Part shown: positions 48,115 to 58,879 of the stretch, piece by piece
How the letters are laid out: each line of letters opens with the position of its first letter
How positions within the stretch are numbered: the stretch's first letter is position 1
Assembly (NCBI GenBank): GCA_903632075.3
Contig: CAHIKZ030005640.1
Location: 411,001-475,000 of the forward strand
DNA from: Acanthosepion pharaonis
Lineage: Eukaryota; Mollusca; Cephalopoda; Sepiida; Sepiidae
DNA length: 64,000 bases
Direction: 5' to 3'
Notes under the pieces: generated by a model
What the model was told of the DNA's origin: nothing
Database searches by the model: none
Seen by the model: only the letters and a program-made list of their open reading frames with translations
Position numbers and translations under genes: made by a program

Positions 48115-49251
48115 TCAGGTCATCCCATAAGTTCTGTCCGAATTTTATGTTTTTGTTAAAATGAACGAAACTTAATGAGTATTTTATAATGTCTAATGGA
48201 GCTGAACATTATTTTTATGTTTATATGCATTTAAACTGATCAAATTTATTTCAGAGAACGATAAAATTAAATTTTGTTTGATTAAAACCCTGCTAACATG
48301 GAAGTACCCAAGAATCATTTGAAGCACATAATGCTTTATGAGTTCAAGAAAGGCAACTCAGCAGTCGAAGTGGCTAGAAACATTCACTCAGTTTATGGAG
48401 AGGAATGTGTGAATGAAAGAACTTGCAGAAGATGGTTTGCAAAATTCAGAGGTGGAGATTTCACCCTTGAAGATGAAGATCGAACCGAACGTCCAGTTGA
48501 GTTTGATAAAAGATTCTTGAAGCAGCCCTTGAAGAAAATCCTGCTTTATCAGTTGAGGAATTGGCAGTGGTTCTCAGTTCAAACCATACAACTGTTCATC
48601 GTCAACTTCAACAACTTGGAAAAGTTCCTAAACTTGGAAAATGGGTGCCTCATGAAAACAACCTCAAATCCTGAGTTGACATCTGCTCTTCTGTTCATTC
48701 TCGCCAACTTGTTTCACCTTTTTTGGATAGACTTGTGACAGGCGACGAAAAATGGATCTTTTATCGAAATGTTAAGCGTCGTAGACAGTGGCTTGGTAAA
48801 GGGAAGGACCTCAGCCACAGCCGAGAAGAGAACTTCATGGGCAAAAGGTTCTTCCTTCAATCTGGTGGGATCACCAAGGAATAATCCACTTTGAATTCTC
48901 ACCACATAATGCAACAATTAATGCTCAAACATACTGTCAGCAATTAGAGCGTTTGAACCAAGCTTTGAGGAAAAAGACCTGCTCTAGTGAATCGAAAAGA
49001 GGTGATGTTTCATCAGGACAATGCTCGACCCCATACAGCAAAAATCACGTCAAAAATATTGGTTGGGAGAAAATTAGAATCAAAGCCAAAAGAATTTTAC
49101 ACTAATGGAATTAGTAAGCTTTTTAATAGATGGAAGGAAGTCATAGATAATCAAGGAAAATACATTGTTGATTGAATCTGTAATTAAATGCAACATTTGT
49201 TCACTTGTTTTCTTTATTCAAAATTCGGACAGATCTTATGGGATAACCTGA
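48115..49251 (+). mobile_element. Mariner-family transposon, internally deleted
   Basis: The ends are about 33-bp inverted repeats: TCAGGTCATCCCATAAGTTC at the left, and TCAGGTTATCCCATAAGATC when the right end is read on the minus strand, both continuing TGTCCGAATTTT. TA borders the element (48113-48114 and 49252-49253). This TIR and the encoded protein are the SETMAR/Hsmar-related type of mariner. The element begins only 13 bp after the satellite array ends. Length is 1137 bp against about 1280-1300 bp for an intact relative. Confidence 0.92.
48298..49175 (+). pseudogene. Mariner (DD34D family) transposase pseudogene
   Basis: The start ATG at 48298 gives MEVPKNHLKHIMLYEFKKG, then SAVEVARNIHSVYGE and RTCRRWFAKFRGGDFTLED, the double helix-turn-helix region of mariner transposases. 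Frameshifts follow after about 48495. VTGDEKWIFY (first catalytic D at 48744-48746) and MFHQDNARPHTAKIT (second D at 49017-49019) are in other frames. The protein then jumps straight from SKILVGRKLE to SKPKEFYTNGISKLFNRW and ends KYIVD with a stop at 49173. The block with the third catalytic D (the YSPDLAPSDYH region) is deleted. The copy is inactive. Confidence 0.9.
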
Positions 49252-49334
49252 TATAACAAGCCAATTTAGGAATGAAATGGTCATGTATAATTTTTGTTTC
49301 AAAGATTTCAAGTAGTGAATATATCTTAGTTTGC

Positions 49335-49500
49335 GAAGCCTGTTTGTGTGCCATCACGCTACCGGATGTCTCGGTTATTTCCATTTCCAAGGAAATGAAT
49401 GTTTCAGTTATTTCAATTTCTCTCCAAGTTGTCGCCTGTTATTAACTTAAAACTTTTTGAGTCGACGCCATTATCCACTCGGCCATGTTGATATAGATAG
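49335..49500 (-). mobile_element. SINE family A, head fragment
   Basis: On the minus strand it reads ACATGGCCGAGTGGATAATGG (tRNA-like A box), then GTCGACTCAAAAAG and GAAATAACCGAGACATCCGG. The last string is shared with the copies at 32705 and 38150. The B box has decayed and the body with the GGCCGAAAC hairpin is absent. Confidence 0.5.
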
Positions 49501-49867
49501 ATATTGGAAGGCTTTTTAGATGAGAAATATAAGCTCACTGATTTTCCTTATGTCATCGAGTGGTATTCCTGCGATAAAGTAGCTACAATTGTTCAAAAGT
49601 AATTTAATTAGATATTAAAGTTTAGTGTTGCTACCGATCTGTTTCAGAGTCTGCGAGCTGAAGTAATAATTTTTATCTCCCCACTAGCGGTACGACATTT
49701 GCTAAAAAACGAACATATAGTAATTCTAAAGATAGATAAAACGTTGGAATTATTGTATTCTACACTTCCATCACACCCTGTATGCTGGCTGATAATAGTT
49801 AATCTGTTCATATCCCACAGTTAAGTTACACTATTAATCAACCGTTCCCAACCAGTCGATATAGACG

Positions 49868-49870
<3 letters not shown>

Positions 49871-49925
<55 letters not shown>
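49871..49925. repeat. (TA)n microsatellite
   Basis: About 54 bp of TA directly next to the foldback at 49926. Confidence 0.95.
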
Positions 49926-49929
<4 letters not shown>

Positions 49930-50057
49930 TTGTTTGGATAGATGTGAGTTTGTGACCCTGGTTTTCACGCTTTAGCGATCGTCAGTCAGAGTTTGTCTGA
50001 CGAATCGCTAAAGCGTGAAACCCAGGGTCAGAAACTCACATCTATCAAACCAAATAT
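49926..50057. repeat. Foldback with about 60-bp arms
   Basis: The left arm (TTTGTTTGGATAGATGTGAG...) is the reverse complement of the right arm (...CTCACATCTATCAAACCAAA) with a few mismatches. The centre is near GTCAGTCAGAGTTTGTCTGAC. Sequence after the right arm (TAGCTCTATCTCTGATATTG, AGCGCTTTCTAATAAG) belongs to the dispersed repeat also seen at 10225-10372. Confidence 0.85.
49989..50037 (+). ncRNA. Candidate type I hammerhead ribozyme
   Basis: Core strings are in place: CTGACGA (49997-50003), GAAA (50017-50020) and the cleavage triplet GTC (50027-50029). Stem II is CGC/GCG with a TAAA loop plus an A-T pair closing on the core (one bulged T). Stem III is ACC (50020-50022) with GGT (50026-50028) and a CAG loop, so A15.1-U16.1 and C17 are as required. 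Stem I pairs GAGTTTGT (49989-49996) with AGAAACTC (50030-50037), seven pairs and one G-G mismatch. Predicted cleavage is after C50029. The hammerhead family is a self-cleaving RNA known from retroelements and retrozymes. The fold was drawn by eye. A competing fold is the long foldback that contains it. Confidence 0.6.
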
Positions 50058-50154
50058 GTTAGCTCTATCTCTGATATTGAGCGCTTTCTAATAAGTACCA
50101 TGCATATAATATATAAATAATTATACATACTTACATCTATTTATATTTTATACA

Positions 50155-50288
<134 letters not shown>

Positions 50289-50552
50289 GACATATAGTTT
50301 CAGACATACAGTCTGTTTCATGCTGGACGCAATTTTCAGGCCGCGAAGATTCAGCTTCTGATAAACAGGTGAGCACTTTCGCTACATTTATAACACATTA
50401 TGGACATTTAAAAATTTAGCCTCGACTACTTCCTAAAAACATACCGCCATCCCCATCCGCGTATAAGCTAAAATTAATTGAAAAAACAGAAAGCTTCATA
50501 AAAAGAATAAGATGGGAAGCCCATTTCTTTAAATGAATTGATTTATTGATAA

Positions 50553-50557
<5 letters not shown>

Positions 50558-50619
<62 letters not shown>

Positions 50620-50620
50620 G
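50558..50620. repeat. (TA)n microsatellite
   Basis: About 60 bp of TA. Confidence 0.95.
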
Positions 50621-50624
50621 TATA

Positions 50625-51580
50625 GGTTTACCTTTACAAATCAATTCATTTTATTCTTGCTCTATTTTTTTGTTTTACGATTGGGGCAAATTACTGCTTA
50701 TATTATTTGGATTTGAATTAATTCCATCATCGTTGTTATGATGAGTGCTCAATTTTATATAGGGTCTATTTTTTCCGAATCCTGTTTTCATTTTCTTTGC
50801 GATTTAAATACACCGAATTCAATTGATTTTTACAACTCACGATTCCTATGCTGCCAAATTTGAATTTACTTTGCTATTACTCCACGAACAACGGACACAG
50901 AGAACTATAGAAATGGAACGTGAACAATATAATGTTGTAGATAGTAAGAAAAGTGTTAGTTTGAAATTGCCTGTTGCTTAACTAAATTGCCAATCATCAC
51001 CATCATTTACAACCAAACAATGATATGGCATTATTATCGGAATATTTTGTATGAGGTTTGGGCATTATTTACATTCATTATAATTAACAAATATTTCTTT
51101 TTTTTTCTTTGCTATCACAGTATTTAGTTGTTTTTTTTATCTCTAGCAATCATCTGGTTAAGCTAATGATGATTGCCGGAGATCAAAACAAATTGCTGTT
51201 GTTAAAACGAAAAAAGGACATTTGTTGATTGTAATTGATGCAAATAATGCCAAAACTTCAAACAAGACAAATAAACATAGTGTTGTTTTCTTTCTTTTTT
51301 CTTCTACATTATCAGGTCGAATTAAATGTATAACGCGTGAAGGGATCAAGATTACTCGAAGTAATTTTTTTTAATAAAGACCCCCAAGCTTCATGAGAGA
51401 AAAGGAAATGAATACTTGATATTTAGTACTATTGGTATTTAATTTAAGAATTTTTACGACAGTCTAAGATTGAGATAAATATTGATGGCTTCTGCTTGAA
51501 TTAGTAGTTTATGACAGACTTGTTTTAGAAGAAGCTGCCAGGACTCCTATTTTTAATCCGAAATAATAACTATATATATG
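50625..51580. other. AT-rich non-coding sequence
   Basis: Nothing recognised; T-runs at 51100-51140. Confidence 0.3.
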
Positions 51581-51730
<150 letters not shown>

Positions 51731-51959
51731 ATGCTGACAAATGCTGACAAATGCACAAGTAAATGGAAATAGATTTAAGAACACACAGGGGGTCATTAAA
51801 AGATAAGCATGCCGATAGCTACTCCGTCATTTCCCGAATTAATCTTAATTGTTTTATAACCCTTGACGCAGAACTTTTCACTTCCAGTTCAAGAAAGACG
51901 TTTGGATCACTAACACAAAAAAGAGAATGTCTCATATCGACAATATTTAATATCGAAAA

Positions 51960-52030
51960 ACATAATGAAAAAAAATTTCCACCGTCTGCCTGACGAGGGT
52001 CGCGAGACCAGAAACACGTCTAGCAACATT
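51960..52030 (+). repeat. Repeat fragment with hammerhead-like core
   Basis: CTGACGA (51990-51996), a short GGTC-GCGA-GACC stem, GAAAC (52011-52015) and then ACGTC, which could supply A15.1-U16.1 and C17 (stem III only two pairs). CATAATG at about 51961-51967 and CATTATG at about 52027-52033 are complementary and could close stem I at a distance. This is a weaker candidate than 49989-50037. Confidence 0.35.
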
Positions 52031-52204
52031 ATGGAAAATGAAGCATAATATTTTTTTACAACAAAAAACGTTTGCGGCTTATCACTTCTTTTTAATATAC
52101 AAACTTTTCTCTCGTTTGAACAACTAAATCCTCTTCCTTTTATATATACATATATATGCAATTCTCGAATATGCAGACACGTACTCGAAATAAATACTAT
52201 TCTG

Positions 52205-52735
52205 TATCTATATGTAATTCTGAGATGGGGTATCATGTACATTATTTACATTGTTCGGACTATTATCCTCATCTTTCCCGCCATATATATTACAACTTTT
52301 CGGGCCTTGTACGCTCCGGCATTCTTCTAGTGGTTGGAATGTCGAACTGAACCCTTTATTTCGCTCACTGGGGTAGACTCTTCTAGAGCTACCTGCCATG
52401 TTTAATGGATGACAGTTATCAGTTATTTACTGTTAATTTCACTCTGCCTTAACCGTGTATTGAACTCACACTATTTGGGTCCTGTCACTGGATCCAACCA
52501 ACACGTTTATCCACTGTGCCATCTGTCCTTGAGCGAATTAAAAGGAGATAACTGAGAACTGTCATCCATTAAACATGACACGTGGAACTAGATCAGGCTA
52601 CCCCATTGAGCGAAATAAAGGGTTCATTTCGACATTCCAACAAACTGAAGAAGGCCGGAGCGTACAACGGCCAAAACGTTGAAATAAATATGGCGACAAA
52701 GATGAGGACAATATCCAAATAATGTAAATAAATAT
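52205..52735. mobile_element. SINE family A head-to-head inverted dimer, longest copy
   Basis: 52205-52531 is a complete minus-strand copy: tail, body (CATTCTTCTAGTGG region), AACTGAACCCTTTATTTCG, GTATTGAACTCACAC (B box GAGTTCAATAC on minus) and ATCCACTGTGCCATCTGTCC (A box TGGCACAGTGGAT on minus). At about 52533 it switches to a plus-strand copy starting in the body (AAAAGGAGATAACTGAGAAC) and running through AACTGAAGAAGGCCGGAGCG to 52735. The full tRNA-like head with both polymerase III boxes is clearest here. Confidence 0.85.
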
Positions 52736-52739
52736 AATT

Positions 52740-54090
52740 CTACTTAAATATGCGCATCCATTTACTATAACCTTTGAAGTAATAAAGATATGTCCGATTA
52801 GAAATTCTTCAGAAATTTCTTTATTCCTGTTTCCGATAAGAAAATGAGTAGATATCGTTGTCTACAAAACAATCTGGACGTGCCTTAAAGCAATGAGAAC
52901 CTTGCTTGGATGTGAGGCTCTCCGTAGCGAGGTGACTTAATGCATCCCTTATTGCGTGGTGGTTCCTCCTACAAAATGGGGATATGGGTTCGGATTCTGT
53001 CTTCTCAAATAAGAAAGAAACACTGTTTAACAATAATAAAACATTCTACTCGTATACACTTATACACTAAGCATAACTTTTGAAGTAATATAAACATAGA
53101 TAAAGTCAATATTTAAATCTGATTACATTTATCCGTTGATAGTATGCTTATTTTCCTTCGAATTTCGATAAACTAAGATTAATTGCAAGCATTCGTAATT
53201 TAATTACATTTATTTACGGATATGGTCTTAAAAATATGAACACATGCCTTACATTCCTATTCATCTTTTATGTTTCCCGAGCAAAGTTAGAATAATTTTC
53301 ACTTCCTTCCATTTTTATGTAGTCTGCTTTTCTGTATTTGATTTGTATGTATATTTAGTATTGGGCGCAGATTTCAATGCATGCCGTTGCCTACTTTATC
53401 CCTAATGTTGTGTCAAATTGCTGTATTCGTTCTTCAAATGAATAAGATTTAAAATGTTTTCGCCACAACACACTTTCCAGGATCTAGCCAAATGATTAAA
53501 CATAAGATTATTACTACTTGGGCTGACCCCCAAAATGCATCAATATCACTTTGTATGATTACCAGTCAAACCTCTCAGTATAAACTACGATCTCTGAGAG
53601 ATCTCATATTCAACATAATAACTATTTTGCATTTCAATTTAGAAAACAGTTTCACATAATCATTTTTAATCATTTTTAATCATTCTCTTTCTCAATGCAA
53701 ATGTGATATTCCTAGCCATTTCCATGCCATCTTATTTGCAAATCTTTTTGTTTCATATTGAAATATTCATGACCCTTTTTGTTTAGGCGTTTATTTGATT
53801 TAGGATATTTTTCTCAAATATTTCTTCCTTTGTTAATTTCAACGAAGATACGTGCATAATAATATGCTACAAATGTCTAAATAGAATACGCGTTAAAAAA
53901 TTATCATATGTAAAAATATTCATTCATTTCTGGACTTCGACAAATTAACATTAGTCGTATCAATGGTATCTACTTTTGAGTCCTTCTTCAAAAGATCGTT
54001 CTTATGTTTGTGGCGATTCGTGGGGTGGGGATTCGGTTTCTTCCCTCGTATACCGGCGTTTATTTAATTCCCTATTTTTTTCTTTATCTA
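52740..54090. other. AT-rich non-coding sequence
   Basis: No gene recognised. AATCATTTTT repeats three times at about 53658-53685. Confidence 0.3.
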
Positions 54091-54093
54091 CTG

Positions 54094-54159
54094 CAGTGTT
54101 TCTCAACATGGAAGCTACCACCCCCTTGGGACGTCAGTTATGATGAAAGGGAAACACTG
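54094..54159. mobile_element. 66-bp hAT-type MITE
   Basis: Starts CAGTGTTTCTCAACATGG and ends GGGAAACACTG, so the ends are inverted (CAGTGTTTC). CAGTG..TCTCAAC ends are characteristic of hAT elements. The 8-bp flanks ATCTACTG and GTCTAGTT agree at five positions, a possible decayed target duplication. Confidence 0.5.
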
Positions 54160-54178
54160 GTCTAGTTTTTATATATAA

Positions 54179-54243
54179 TTAGTTCTGCGTGCGTACACTT
54201 TCTTGCTTCCTTAGTTCTGCCTGCGTACACTTTCTTGCTTCCT
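54179..54243. repeat. 32-bp direct tandem duplication
   Basis: TTAGTTCTGCGTGCGTACAC...TTGCTTCC is repeated once with a single change (CTGCG to CTGCC). Confidence 0.85.
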
Positions 54244-54244
54244 A

Positions 54245-54990
54245 TTAAGGATGCACTCAGATGTATTTCGTGGATTGCTTGTGCAGTTAGCGGTTTTGAT
54301 ATCACGATCAAGGTCAAGCTATGGAACTTATAAACCTTTTAACGTCTGACTTGATTCAGAGTATAATTTATTATATGACATTTGAATTAGTTACCAAAGA
54401 ATGTTTGCAAGTTTCAAGTTACGATTTGACATTTATTTTCTTATACCTTCTTGGGATTAATATTTGCTTTTCTACAAATACTATAACTCGTAATTAGCAG
54501 GATTAGTGTTTACTTACTATAAGAATATCTTGCAATTTTTTCAGCTTCAACTAATATTTTATCATTTGATGTTTACTAAAATTATCATATATATATTTTA
54601 AGATTACTAAACTTTGTTTCCTGTGGAAACCAGCTATATTAATTGGTTGCAAAATGAGGTGTAAATTCAGTATAAAAAGAGAATCAATTTTGCTGCTGTC
54701 TGCAGGATTAACTTGCAAATATAGTTCTTGGGAATGATTAGTTTTGATTTATTTCATTCGATATCTCCACCAGTTCAGACCTTCACATCTACAAAATATC
54801 CTGCCTCTTTAAACCTTCCCAGATTGGGCCCTCAATACCAAGTAAACGGCGTCACCCGACCTTCATTACCTACGTATTTCTTTGATAAAGAGGAAATCCT
54901 ATTAGATTGCTTCTTCCCGAGAAATATTACATTGTGAAATCGTATGATTTCCACAGCTAATATATACTTAACATCTTCAAATATAGATTC
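54245..54990. other. AT-rich non-coding sequence
   Basis: The open frame at 54728-54937 is unrecognised. Confidence 0.3.
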
Positions 54991-55009
54991 ATATATAATG
55001 TATCTTCAT

Positions 55010-55283
55010 GGGCAACTCGACGTGGTACAATGGTTAGAAAGCTTGTCTCGCTTGAACGATTACGACTAAGTAGTGAGTTCATTCCTCACTGGGTGTCACA
55101 TAATTTCGGCCCTGTGCCACATCTAAGCTGGGCTTAGAAAATCATTTGGGCACCTCGGGGTGGTTTAATGGTTAACGAGCCTGTCTCGCTAGAACGATTA
55201 CGACTGAGTAGTGAGATCCATCCTCACTGGGTGGCGCATACTTACGGCCTTGTGCCACATCTAAGCTACGCTTGGAAAATCAC
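55010..55283 (+). mobile_element. Dimeric tRNA-derived SINE (family C) with target duplication
   Basis: Two tandem monomers of about 138 bp (55010-55148 and 55149-55283) share TGTCTCGCT.GAACGATTACG, the CTCACTGGGTG stretch, and TGTGCCACATCTAAGCT. The first monomer has TGGTACAATGG, an exact fit to the polymerase III A-box pattern, and GAGTTCATTCC, close to a B box. The dimer as a whole is flanked by TATAATGTATCTTCAT (54994-55009) and TATAATGTATGTTCAT (55284-55299). That is a 16-bp target duplication with one mismatch, so the dimer was inserted as one unit by LINE machinery. Confidence 0.88.
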
Positions 55284-55559
55284 TATAATGTATGTTCATA
55301 ATATGAACTTACCGCTTCACTTTACAAACTTACTAGATCATTGTTTAGTAACACTCTACCATGTTTGGCTTTTGGACATTCTATTTCATAAAAATGCTAT
55401 GAAAGATTTCGTAAACTGAAACATATACAACAACTTAGCTTTCTCAAATATAATTTCTCTCCTTACAATTCCGCTTTCTTGTTTGGCAATCCTTTCAATA
55501 AAATATACTAAATAGCTTAATCGTTTCCTTACAACTTGTGAGCGTTAGATTATCAACGC

Positions 55560-56470
55560 CGTCTTTCTTCATTATATGTCATAATATTCAACTGTCTCTT
55601 TCCTGATTATATTAATAATCTCTCTTGTAAGTCCTAAATGCTATGTTCATAATATATACAGTAAAGTTTGGTAAAACAACATATATCTCTGGCGTCTAGT
55701 TTCTGCTTGTCCAGTTCATTGTTATATAGGAGATGAAATATAACAGGGTAGTAAGCCTTCCTTTGTTCCTAATGAAAAATCTACTTTCTTTGAGCCATTT
55801 ACTTTAAGGATGTAGGGGGTCATGGCTCTCCACTTCCTCTATCCCTTGTAGCACTGAGACCTCAATCAGACCACGTTCTGTCATCCTCTTGCTCAAGCCT
55901 GCCAGGTATGTCATGAATTGCTTTCCCTTGCTGCTCTTTCTCTCTATTCAACACGCCGTTCTTTCTCATGACTTTCCCAGAAAATTCAGCTACATGACAG
56001 TCAGTTTATTTTACTAAAGTTCATTGAATACAAGACTCAATAACAAATCAATGAGAAGTGTACACATAAACATATAATCTTTTTCATTTATTTCGATATT
56101 TCTATATATAGTCACTTTTCAGCAGTTAAAATGATACCTGTTCTTCAGAATAGGGCTCATCGTAGAAGCACACAAAATGTACCAGACTGAACACAAAATT
56201 CTTTGGATTGAAAATCTAGTCCCTGACAAATTTTCCTTCATTCTCACTCGTGGTAAAAGTGTTGGCTATAGAGGTAGATAAAGTTAACTATCTGGATAGT
56301 GCAGTAATCTTTACTACGTTATCAAGATAGTTAAATTTGTATCCTCGCTTTATTCTTCATACGTAGCTTACAACGGGTACCGGCTTTCTTCTGACTCTGC
56401 CACAAACAAAATGCTATCTGCATATCTTATATTCTTAAATTCATAAAGGCCGATAAAATATCGTGTTGAG
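55560..56470 (-). pseudogene. RTE-like LINE reverse-transcriptase remnants
   Basis: On the minus strand at about 56370-56470 the sequence reads EFKNIRYADSILFVAESEE. Y-A-D-D is the catalytic box of reverse transcriptase, here Y-A-D-S, so the second catalytic aspartate is lost. Lower coordinates give MRKNGVLNRE and TYLAGLSKRMTERGLIEV (about 55805-55985), and further down RKRQLNI and KKDGVDNLTLT (about 55555-55620). The last resembles IRKRQLRFL...KEGLENSTL at 37245-37440 and is the same LINE family. The order suggests two fragments rather than one colinear copy. Many stops and frameshifts. Confidence 0.6.
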
Positions 56471-56479
56471 TCGGACTTT

Positions 56480-57470
56480 TTTAATCGCTTCACCCAAAGG
56501 AAGGTGATAATGCCACTAGAACGCAGGTGTGTGGGGGGGCTACAAGGAGTGAAAGTGAATGACACTGAGAATATTTAAAATGGAGACGATTATGGAAAGG
56601 ACAAAATAAGAGACAAGGTTCAAGAAGACAGAAGATGGCGATCAATGTCCCCTTTAACTTTTTGAAGATTGTATCTATCAGGAAAGCAAGTAATAGGATG
56701 TGAGTCCCACGGGTGGGTATTGTGAGAACAAAAACTCGTATAGTAGAAGTTGTGTTTGCGTTTAGCTATATCAAGAATAAAAGGAGGGACCGAGTTGACA
56801 TCTTCTAACACGCTTAAAGACCTGCAATCGAAGCAGTACGTAATAAAGCTAATCAGAGCATTTGCCATTAATATATTTCTAGAAATACCAGAGGAAAAGC
56901 AAGCCACGCCGATGAGAAAATGGCTGATGTTGAGATTTTTTTTTTAAGCGTTTCACCCCAAGCAAGGCGAGAAGCTACTAGGACGCAAGGGGTTACAGAA
57001 AATTTGGAGCAAGATCAGATAGGAGTGATAGAAGAAAGGATGAGGAGAAGGGTAGTGGATAGATCAAGACAACTGGGGATGTCGATTGACATTATATTTG
57101 AATAGTTGGAGATTATAGCTCTCATGGAAACTGGAATAGAGAAGGGAGTTCTACAGGCGAGAGGTGCGAGATATGAAGCTATTGGAGTAGGAGAGACGGC
57201 TACATTTAGGAGTTTCGAAAATGGAAGTATGAGAGCGGGATGCCAGCCTCGTAGGGCGCTTGAACTCGTGAAGTCTGGGAACCAGCGAATGCAGCTCCTT
57301 GGAACAATGTCACTGGTAAGCGTGAGGCCGTGTACGCGAAGAGTTTTATTCTTCTTGAGCTTAGCATCATCCATGCCGATGATCTCGGGTGGAAATAAAT
57401 CTGGTGAGAAAATGTATCTGCGTTTTCCTTTTTCTATTTATGTGTATTCACTCAAAAAGTTTTCTTAACA
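56480..57470. other. Unrecognised sequence with two short dispersed repeats
   Basis: Two copies of a short motif (TCGCTTCACCCAAAGGAAGG at about 56487 and CGTTTCACCCCAAGCAAGGC at about 56949) precede T-rich borders; a third is at about 7597. The GC-balanced part 56950-57380 is open on both strands for about 120 codons (57015-57374 minus, 57106-57468 plus) without any motif I know. Confidence 0.35.
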
Positions 57471-57474
57471 CATG

Positions 57475-58440
57475 CAGGTATTTTTTCCAGTAGAAATTAG
57501 AGATTTATCAAATACTGCTGCTATAACTATTTTGACCGTCTAAGCTATGTTTAACATAGTTTTATTAATTCGTAGTAGTATTATACTATAATATGTTTTG
57601 GGATTCACAGAGGAAAATATCATATAAATATGTACTCTCCTGTCAGATATGCTTACTAACAATTCTTACGTTTTAGAAAGTTATCTACTGCTATTATGTC
57701 ATGTTCTGACATGGGTATTAATGATCCTCCATAACTTTCTCTTTCTCGTAGCTCTACGTAAGATTTATCTCCTCACTATCTCTCACAGTTCGTGTATTGC
57801 CATCTATTTATACAAGCTCATTAGGTAGATCTTTTCGCTGCATCTCCCTTACGTCCGAAATACGCTTCGTATTCAAAGAGTTGATAAGCCATAGAAATCA
57901 AATCAATCAATCAATCCCTTTTTACCCGTGTGTTGGACAAATTCTCTTATCATTTTTTCACATAGTGTGTTCTAGAATTTTCAAATGTTTCTTTCTGATA
58001 TCCCGTCAGTGCAGTACCATACGTGATAAACTTTTGGGTGATCATGACTCCTTCGATTCATCACTGATAAAGCAAAAGATTTTCCAACAATAATATGCTG
58101 ATATTAAGTTTCCTTTTTATTTCCATTTTTCCTTCCGACGTTCTCGGTACTCACACGTCTTTGTCACGCCATTCTCAACATCATTCTGTATTACCACATC
58201 TCTGTTGACCCCAATCTTCAGCTTTGAAGATTTTGTCAACCAATCACTGACATGTACGAGGATTTATATTACATAATTATTTTAAGTAATCATATTGCAT
58301 ATCGTTTCTTTCTTTCCTACTATTTAATACTTTGCTTAGCTTTTAGGAAGCGTTTTTTGCTATTCCAATGAAACTTTGGATTTGAAAAAGAAAAATTCTC
58401 TTCAACTGTTATTTTGATTTCTCTGGTTTGTAGGTAACAT
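57475..58440. other. AT-rich non-coding sequence
   Basis: The open frame at 57797-58093 is unrecognised. Confidence 0.3.
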
Positions 58441-58559
58441 TGCAATTACTTAATGTAGCGGAGATTTACCTCAACAAACCGAGTCGCGGGTAATTATTGC
58501 AATTGAGTGTGGAGACGGCAAATAGGCGGGCTTCTGACTGAAGGTGAATCGGGCAGCAT

Positions 58560-58720
58560 TTCGTGTGGGCGGAAGTGGTGGTGTCGCTTGTAGCCATTAT
58601 TATTGACTAGTTCTGGGCACTCACTGGTGATGGCTGGGTCAGGTGCATATAAGTACGGTACGCTCATTCAAGAGAAGGCTCGTTTTCTGACGAGGTCTTG
58701 CGTACTTGAGATTAAAGAAC
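58560..58720 (+). promoter_or_regulatory. GC-box and TATA promoter-like segment
   Basis: GGGCGG (58567-58572) is followed about 75 bp later by GCATATAAGTACGG (58645-58658), and then by ATTAAAGAAC (about 58711). It lies at the upstream border of three direct repeats (58.9-62.4 kb) and may be the promoter of the element they belong to. Inference only. Confidence 0.3.
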
Positions 58721-58879
58721 GGAGATAATATTGAAATTGATTTGCCTATTAGATCTGTTGGACTTATTATTGTTGGAATCTGATATTTTTTTGCTTTCCA
58801 TGATTCGGACGTGGATATACGGATGATTCCAGGTTCACAGTTAAACATTTTTGTTTTTGTTTTTCTCAGCGACATAACC

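Noticed and set aside
52860..53000. Possible tRNA-like SINE (GGGTTCGGATTC near 52987)
   Set aside because: The A box does not fit at the right distance and no second copy was found.
57106..57468. Possible host gene exon (120 codons, no stop)
   Set aside because: Open on both strands, no known domain and no clear splice signals; kept only as unrecognised sequence.
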